Part shown: piece after piece, positions 58,738-64,000 of the stretch
Numbering within the stretch: the stretch's first letter is position 1
Layout of the letters: each line of letters opens with the position of its first letter
Origin: Chamaelirium japonicum
Lineage: Eukaryota; Streptophyta; Magnoliopsida; Liliales; Melanthiaceae
Length of the DNA: 64,000 nucleotides
Assembly: GCA_947650365.1 (NCBI GenBank)
Contig: OX393549.1
Span: forward strand, 90,256,039 to 90,320,038
Reading direction: 5' to 3'
Translations under genes and position numbers: made by a program
Notes under the pieces: model-generated
Databases searched by the model: none
Told to the model about the DNA's origin: nothing
Seen by the model: only the letters and a program-made list of their open reading frames with translations

Positions 58738-59229
58738 TGATGTGATCCGACTTGGGCCCAAGCCCGTTGGCCCACCCGAAGGCCCATCTTAACCTGCCAT
58801 GGATGGATAAGGCATGATATCTCTTATAATATCTTTTAGAATTTTTTTTATTTGAGATCTTTATTTTAGGCAAGTTGTTAGGATACTTATTGGCTTTTAA
58901 ATTTGTTGCCATTTTTATCTTTTCTTTTAGCCTATTTAAAGGCCCCCATTGTAAGTTGTAACCATTGAAGACAGATTATGATGAATGAAAATTGATGGCG
59001 GATGCCTTCGTTGGCTCATGGATTTGAGTCCCCACCTTGTATCCTGATGGATTTCAGGTCCCCTCTCATCTAAGCTTCTAGTCTTTTCTTCTCTGTCACG
59101 GTTCTTACCCCCTCCGCCACTTCCTCTCGGTGATTCCGTGTCACTAGTTATCCCGTTACAAAGAAAATACAAAAAAAAAAGATAGCATCGTCTTCATCAA
59201 CTGCCCTTGGACGACGCGCGCCTGCATCA
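58738..59229 (+). mobile_element. 5' LTR of the TR-GAG element
   Basis: Starts TGATGTGATCCGACTTGG and ends CGCCTGCATCA. A TATA-like CTATTTAAAGGCCCC lies near 58931. Confidence 0.88.
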
Positions 59230-59232
59230 AGT

Positions 59233-59242
59233 TGGTATCAGA
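59233..59242 (+). promoter_or_regulatory. primer binding site, tRNA-Met
   Basis: TGGTATCAGA lies three bases after the 5' LTR end and matches the initiator tRNA-Met 3' end. Confidence 0.85.
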
Positions 59243-59379
59243 TCTTCGGACTTCGTGGCGTTTCCGCACCACGAACGATCTTCGCTTCGATCGTCGTCGT
59301 CCATCGTCATCGTCGCCGTTCCATCGTCACCATCCTCGTCGATTCGTCGTCATCTTCTTCTGGTACGTCACCTACAATC

Positions 59380-59601
59380 CAAAAAAAAAAAAGAAGAGAG
59401 AGAGCAGATCTTGAAAAAAAAAAAAAAAAGGAACAGATCTGCCGCAGATCTGTGAAGGCAAAAAAAAAAAGGAAAGAAAGATAAGAAAATGAAAGAAGAC
59501 GAAAAAGAAGAAGGAAAGGAAGAAAAAGGAAAAGAAAGAATAGAAGGAAAGAAGAAAAGGGAAGAAAAGAAGGAAAGAAAGAAAAAAAAAAAAAGAGAGA
59601 A
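59380..59601 (+). repeat. purine-only tract in the TR-GAG leader
   Basis: About 220 bases are almost entirely A and G (AAGAAGAGAGAGAG, then GGAAAGAAAG-type words). A short AGATCTGCCGCAGATCT interruption occurs near 59435. It lies between the primer site and the gag-like frame. The opposite-strand reading frames rich in F, S and L are artefacts of this bias. Confidence 0.85.
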
Positions 59602-60060
59602 CCGTACCTGTTGTGTAGCCGCTGCTGTGCTGCTTGCTGCCCACTGCTGCCGCCCTTTCCTTTGCCCTATTTGTAAACAAGAGCCCAAAACAAACCCTAA
59701 GCTATAGCCCCTTTAATCCCTTCCTTTACCTCTCATCCACACCCTTTGATATCCATCCAAAGGCCACTAAACAAAACCAATTCCCACTGTTTTTTTTAAA
59801 GACCAATTCAGCCTCCAACTTAAATTCCAGATCCGACTTTCATTTTCGGATCCAACCCGTTTACAAAAACAGACCCGATAAGACCCTACAACTTCAAAAC
59901 TCCATATCTCTCTCATTTTTCATCTGATTTGGACGTTCTTGGTACCGAATCGAAGCCCTTTCCAAGCTCTACGCATCTATACCATCCATAGAAATTTTCA
60001 GTGAACCAGTAATTACAGATTTCCAGATTTACCCCTGGACCACATTTCCACCATTGTGAC

Positions 60061-60741
60061 ATGGATGCCAAGATGCAAGGGTTGATTCATTGTCATCAAG
60101 GGAACAACACCGTCTATGAGTATACTTCAGCATTCTATCGGTGCATGATCCGCTATGGTTTTTCAGAGAAAGATTTCTTGGCAGTGGTACTGTACGTTAG
60201 AGGACTCCGCTCCGACATAAAGGGCCAGTTTTCATCTAGACCTTGGAGGGATCTGGACGAAGTCTATGAGATAGCTTGTGAGATTGAATGGGAGTTACAG
60301 CAAATGGCCTCACCTCTAGCGGCCTCCACGGATGAGTCTCCACCTCCAGCACTTCCAGTAGAGCCTCCACCACCGACAGAGCTTCCTCCAGTTGTATCTT
60401 TGGTGGATCCATCACTTCCAGTACCACCACCAGCAGACGAGCTCCCCCCTCCAGAGGATCTTCTGCCGCTTGCCATGCTACCACCTACTGCGAATTCTTT
60501 TGAGATGGTCTCCCTAGCCGAACCTCAGCAGATTGATTTTCTTGGGCTAGACCGACTATTGGTGCCTACAGTGTTTGTTCAGCTCTACCTCCGTTCAGGC
60601 GAGCCGATGTTCGAGCTACTGCAGCGGTCTGATATTACGATCCGACTCTGTCGTCTACCCAGCACTACTTTGATGTGTGTTTCCCGATCGACAATAGTGA
60701 TACCTTCTGATGAGACCCCGGTGGTAACTTCGATGCAATGA
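60061..60741 (+). CDS. gag-like protein of the TR-GAG element
   Basis: A 226-residue frame starts MDAKMQGLIH. Residues 15-85 resemble the C-terminal part of the retrotransposon gag domain (NNTVYEYTSAFYRCMIRYGF, YVRGLRSDIKGQF). A proline-rich linker (about 95-150) and an unrecognised tail follow. No zinc knuckle, protease or reverse transcriptase follows before the 3' LTR. The role would be particle formation or packaging with a helper element's enzymes; that is inference from the family. Confidence 0.65.
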   Translation: MDAKMQGLIHCHQGNNTVYEYTSAFYRCMIRYGFSEKDFLAVVLYVRGLRSDIKGQFSSRPWRDLDEVYEIACEIEWELQQMASPLAASTDESPPPALPVEPPPPTELPPVVSLVDPSLPVPPPADELPPPEDLLPLAMLPPTANSFEMVSLAEPQQIDFLGLDRLLVPTVFVQLYLRSGEPMFELLQRSDITIRLCRLPSTTLMCVSRSTIVIPSDETPVVTSMQ

Positions 60742-60864
60742 GACATCATTTGTTGGGCCTCCACCATCAGCTCCTGACGACAGATACCACATCGGCGAAA
60801 ACCTCGATGATGATTGCGCTTTACCGTATGAACTCGAGGGCGAGTTCTTCGCAGCGGAAGCGAA

Positions 60865-61349
60865 TGATGTGATCCGACTTGGACCCAAGCCCGTTGGCCC
60901 ACCCGAAGGCCCATCCTAACCTGCCATGGATGGATAAGGCAGGATATCTCTTATGATATCTTTTAGAATCTTTTTTATTTGAGATCTTTATTTTAGACAA
61001 GTTGTTAGGATACTTATTGGCTTTTAAATTTGTTGCCATTTTTATCTTTTCTTTTAGCCTATTTAAAGGCCCCCATTGTAACCATTGAAGACAGATTATG
61101 ATGAATAAAAATTGATGGCGGATGCCTTCGTTGGCTCATGGATTTGAGTCCCCATCTTGTATCCTGATGGATTTCAGGCCCCCTCTCATCTAAGCTTCTA
61201 GTCTTTTCTTCTCTGTCACGGTTCTTACCCCCTCCGCCACTTCCTCTCGGTGATTCCGTGTCACTAGTTATCCCGTTACAAAGAAAATACAAAAACAAAA
61301 GATAGCATCGTCTTCATCAACCGCCCTTGGACGACGCGCGCCTGCATCA
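60865..61349 (+). mobile_element. 3' LTR of the TR-GAG element
   Basis: Direct copy of 58738-59229. A purine-rich GCGGAAGCGAA precedes it as a candidate plus-strand primer. The gag-like frame ends 123 bases upstream. Confidence 0.88.
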
Positions 61350-61555
61350 CGGTCAGAGGCCGTCGGAGGGGATGCACCTATCCCGTCCGAGCCAGGTGGA
61401 TGCTCTGGAAGATTCTAGTCGGAGGAGACCCGGACCGATTCTTATCTGCAAACTTGGACTACCAACGTCCACATAGTTCCACTGGGGTGCTGACACATGT
61501 CAGCCTGTTACCTCCTTACTGCAGGGGACTACTGTAAGTAGAAGATGATCTCTTC
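61350..61555 (-). mobile_element. diverged third LTR-like segment, right part
   Basis: GGTGGATGCTCTGGAAGATT, CCACATAGTTCCACTGGGG and GTTACCTCCTTACTGCAGG correspond to the LTR at 54445-54580. It continues the segment ending at 58737 and runs into the 30-bp array. Confidence 0.5.
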
Positions 61556-62745
61556 CACGGGCGAGCTGATCGCGTGCGGATTCAGCGCGGGCGAGCTGAC
61601 TGCGTGCGGATTCATCGCGGGCGAGCTGATCGTGTGCGGATTCATCGTGGGTGATCTGACTGCGTACGGATTCATTGCGGGCGATCTAATCGCGTGCAGA
61701 TTCATCGCGGGCGATCTGATCGCGTGCGGATTCATCGCGGGGGAGCTGACTACGTGCGAATTTATCGCGAGCGAGCTGATCGCGTGTGGATTTATTGCGA
61801 GCGAGTTGACTGCGTGCGGATTCATCGTGGGCGAGCTGATCGCGTGCGGATTCATCGCGGGCGATCTGACTACGTGCGGATTCATCGCGGGCGAGCTGAT
61901 CGCCAGCGGATTCATCGCGGACAAGCTGATCGCGTGCGGATTCATCGCGTGCGAGCTGACTGCATGCGGATTCATCGCGGGCGAGCTGATCGCTTGCGGA
62001 TTCATCGTAGGCAGTGTTCTAAAAAGCGGCCCAAGCGGCCGCCTAGGCGCTAGGTGGTCCCCCACCGCCTCACCTAGGCCCTAGGCGCTCCAAAAAAGCG
62101 GCCAAGCTCCCAGGCAGAGCTAGGTGAGGCAAGGCGGCCGCCTAAGCGGTCTAGGCGGGGCAAGGCGGCCGCCTAGGCGGGCTCAGGCTGGCTAGGCAAG
62201 CCAGGCGGGCTGAGGCTGGCCAGGCGGACCATGTTTGTTTTTGTTCTTGTTAATCACTCAATCTTGAATCATGGTTATATACTTGTTCTTTAAAATAATA
62301 GTTTGGGATAATCTTGAACTTATATTAATTTTTAAACATATATATATTATATAATATCAAAATAATAATTAAAATAATTAAAAAAATGCAAAACGCCTAG
62401 GCGCCGCCTAGGCCCCGCCTAGGCGCTAGGCGGCCCCCCACTGCCCGACTAGCGCCTAGCGCTTTTTAGAACCTTGATCGCCGGCGAGCTGACTGCGTGC
62501 GGATTCATCGCGGGCGAGCTGATCACGTGCGGATTCATCGCGGGCGAGCTGACTGCGTGCGGATTCATCGCGGGCGAGCTGATCGGGTGTGGATTCATCG
62601 CGGGCGAGCTAACTGCGTGCAGATTCATCGTGAGCGAGCTGACTGCGTGTGGATTCATTATGGGCGAGCTGATCGCATGCGGATTCATCGCGGGCGAGCT
62701 GGCTGCGTGCGGATTCATCGCGGGCGAGCAGATCGCGTGCATCAA
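61555..62745. repeat. 30-bp tandem array, about 24 copies, split by a hAT MITE
   Basis: The unit is close to GCGAGCTGATCGCGTGCGGA plus TTCATCGCGG. About 15 copies lie at 61555-62011 and 9 at 62477-62745. Many neighbours alternate CTGATCGCG and CTGACTGCG, giving a 60-bp higher order. As 30 is a multiple of three and stops are absent, frames stay open on both strands (GELIACGFIA on plus, MNPHAISSPA on minus). These are repeat artefacts. Confidence 0.9.
62012..62476. mobile_element. hAT-like MITE (GCGCCTAGGCG-rich)
   Basis: The left end CAGTGTTCTAAAAAGCGG and the right end (read back CAAGGTTCTAAAAAGCGC) are inverted. Flanks ATCGTAGG (62004-62011) and ATCGCCGG (62477-62484) agree at 6 of 8. Both arms repeat CCTAGGCGC words around an AT-rich centre. 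It interrupts the 30-bp array. Confidence 0.75.
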
Positions 62746-63300
62746 AGGCGATGGTTGATATCATTCACCTGTCCTCTACTTCCATCGAACTGGGGATCTG
62801 GAGCCCAAGGGCGAGCTAGGGCTTTGAATCCCTAGGAAGAGCTGGCAAAGTGGGGCCCGATGGCGAATGAGCAGCGATGTCCAAAGGTAAGCTATCGAAC
62901 AAGAGCTCACGGGCGAGCCAAACGTGGCGACGCTCACAGGCAAGCTAACAGACAGGGACCCACTGGCTAGCGAACAAAAATGGGAGCCTACAGGAGAGCC
63001 ACCAATGGCGATGCCCACAGGCAAACTAACAGACGGGAGCCCACTGACTAGCAAACAAAACAGGAGGCTCAACGGCCTGTGACGGGCCAACAGCCGTGCA
63101 TGAACTACTCAAGCAAGGGCCAACGGGCCATCTAGAGGGAGTTAGGCCCCCCGCAACACAGGGGGAGTCTACGCTCCACGCAACCCTAGCGACAATAGCC
63201 AATTTACGCGCTTCGCCAAAAATACATTAGTCTAACTCTTGTCCTTGGTACCCTGCTCGGACCTATCGCGATCGAGGGTGCCCTCGTAGCAGCTAAACAA
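62746..63300. other. 5' internal region of the second non-coding element
   Basis: No gene. GGCAAGCTAACAGACAGGGA near 62940 recurs as GGCAAACTAACAGACGGGAG near 63020, a diverged ~80-bp duplication. Confidence 0.5.
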
Positions 63301-63317
63301 TCCCACAGACGGCGCCA
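63301..63317 (-). promoter_or_regulatory. primer binding site of the second non-coding element
   Basis: Read on the minus strand, TGGCGCCGTCTGTGGGA follows the LTR end after a few T. This type of site is widespread in plant Ty3/gypsy elements and complements a tRNA 3' end. Confidence 0.75.
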
Positions 63318-63322
63318 AAAAA

Positions 63323-64000
63323 TGTCGAGGGAAAATTTTGATGGCTCAGGTGCTCAACCTTTATAGACCTTTTGCAGACCGCTAGAGTCTAACACGTGAC
63401 TGCTCTTTCCCGCACCTTCTACACATTCACGTGTCAGCCCACATGGGCCCTTTAATGGCCTTTGTCATTTAGCTTGCCAGGCGATGACGGTCTAGTCCAG
63501 GTGGGTATTCTGGAAGGCTCTATAGTCTGGAGCATTCTAGACCGACCTTGGATGGCGAATATGGCTCGCAATCGTCCACGTAGTTCCACGGGAGTGGTGA
63601 CATCTATCAATTTGTTACCGTCTTACTGTAGGCGACCCCCGCGGGCAAATAAGCGAGCTCCTTTGCTGTACGTGATTGGGCGAGTTCCAGAGCGAGCCAA
63701 CTGCGAGCTAACTGGGCGAGCTCCCGTGCGAGCTGTGGGCGTTGAATCTTCTGAGGGGTTCTTTAAGCTATAACAGGGGCGACCTCTTCCGAGTGCGAGC
63801 CGATCGCATGCGGTCAGGGCGAGGTCCCGGGCGAGCTGTGGGCGTTAGCCAGGGGCGACCTCTTCCACGTGAGAGCCGATCGCGTGCGGTCAGGGTGAGC
63901 TCCCATGCGAGCTGTAGGCGTTAGCCAGGGGCAACCTCTTCCACGTGAGAGCTGATCGCGTGCGGTCAGGGCGAGCTCCCGGGTAAGCTGTGGGCGATAG
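63323..64000 (-). mobile_element. 5' LTR of the second non-coding element, cut by the window edge
   Basis: Direct counterpart of 54275-55262, starting TGTCGAGGGAAAATTTTG. It also holds the 76-bp units (63777, 63853, 63929). About 300 bp should remain beyond the window. Confidence 0.75.

Larger units (their letters stand above)
58738..61349 (+). mobile_element. TR-GAG-type small LTR retrotransposon, nested
   Basis: Direct LTRs (58738-59229 and 60865-61349; 492 and 485 bp) both run TGATGTGATCC to GCCTGCATCA. The 5-bp duplication CGGTC flanks the element (58733-58737 and 61350-61354). The primer site TGGTATCAGA is at 59233-59242. The 1.6-kb interior carries only a gag-like frame, no pol. By eye the LTRs differ at about 11 positions plus a 7-bp gap, roughly 2.3%, or about 0.9 million years at 1.3e-8. 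It sits inside the 54-64 kb element. It looks structurally whole as a non-autonomous element. Confidence 0.88.
54275..64000 (-). mobile_element. second non-coding LTR element (LARD-like), right end outside the window
   Basis: Matching LTR sequence occurs at 54275-55262 and from 63323 to the window edge. The minus-strand primer site TGGCGCCGTCTGTGGGA lies next to the right LTR, which sets the orientation. The internal region (55263-63322) has no gag or pol. It is largely tandem repeat (76, 104 and 30 bp) and holds a nested LTR element and a MITE. The LTR ends differ at about 8% of positions by eye, many C/T and G/A, so it is several times older than the LARD at 35-47 kb. The primer site is the kind common in Tat-lineage gypsy elements; lineage is inference. 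Confidence 0.75.

Noticed and set aside
59368-59707. Lysine/glutamate-rich and phenylalanine-rich frames
   Set aside because: Both are translations of the purine tract in the TR-GAG leader.

Overview
This window looks like nuclear DNA of a flowering plant. It holds two plant-type host genes with canonical GT-AG introns, many plant MITE families, Ty3/gypsy chromovirus remains, and LTR elements primed by initiator tRNA-Met. The species cannot be told from the sequence. Roughly four fifths is transposable element, nested element or simple repeat.

Layout. 1-5 kb: the 3' end of a Ty3/gypsy chromovirus at the left edge, a GC-rich minisatellite and two MITEs. 5.2-15.1 kb: a Tekay/Del-like LTR element whose two ~4-kb LTRs are in inverted, not direct, orientation around an integrase/chromodomain remnant. 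The same 5-bp target duplication (GTAGC) on both sides says the whole palindrome integrated as one unit. 16.1-24.4 kb: eight exons of an A1 aspartic protease (Arabidopsis At5g10080 type), whose N-terminal exons are not visible. Its introns hold hAT MITEs, a TA-flanked palindrome and a foldback element. 24.6-31.2 kb: retroposon-like and hAT/Mutator MITE insertions. 31.6-35.2 kb: ten long (TA)n tracts separated by palindromic spacers.

35.4-46.8 kb: a young LARD (large non-coding LTR element, minus strand) with 4.1-kb LTRs, a tRNA-Met primer site, an array of 106-bp repeats and target duplication GACAT. 46.8-49.0 kb: two PIF/Harbinger-like elements. 49.7-51.2 kb: a complete heavy-metal-associated isoprenylated protein (HIPP23-like) gene. 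52.6-54.3 kb: a possible FKBP-like exon and a possible Copia LTR remnant. 54.3-64.0 kb: a second non-coding LTR element on the minus strand, running off the right edge. It is filled with 76-, 104- and 30-bp tandem repeats and interrupted by a small TR-GAG-type LTR element and a hAT MITE.

The host genes do not form a pathway together. What ties the window together is non-autonomous elements: palindromic, LARD, TR-GAG and MITE. No intact gag-pol is visible. The observations most worth following are the inverted-LTR element, the TA-flanked palindrome chain, the 106-bp array open in all three sense frames, and the short HIPP intron, made mostly of CT repeats, that could be retained in frame.
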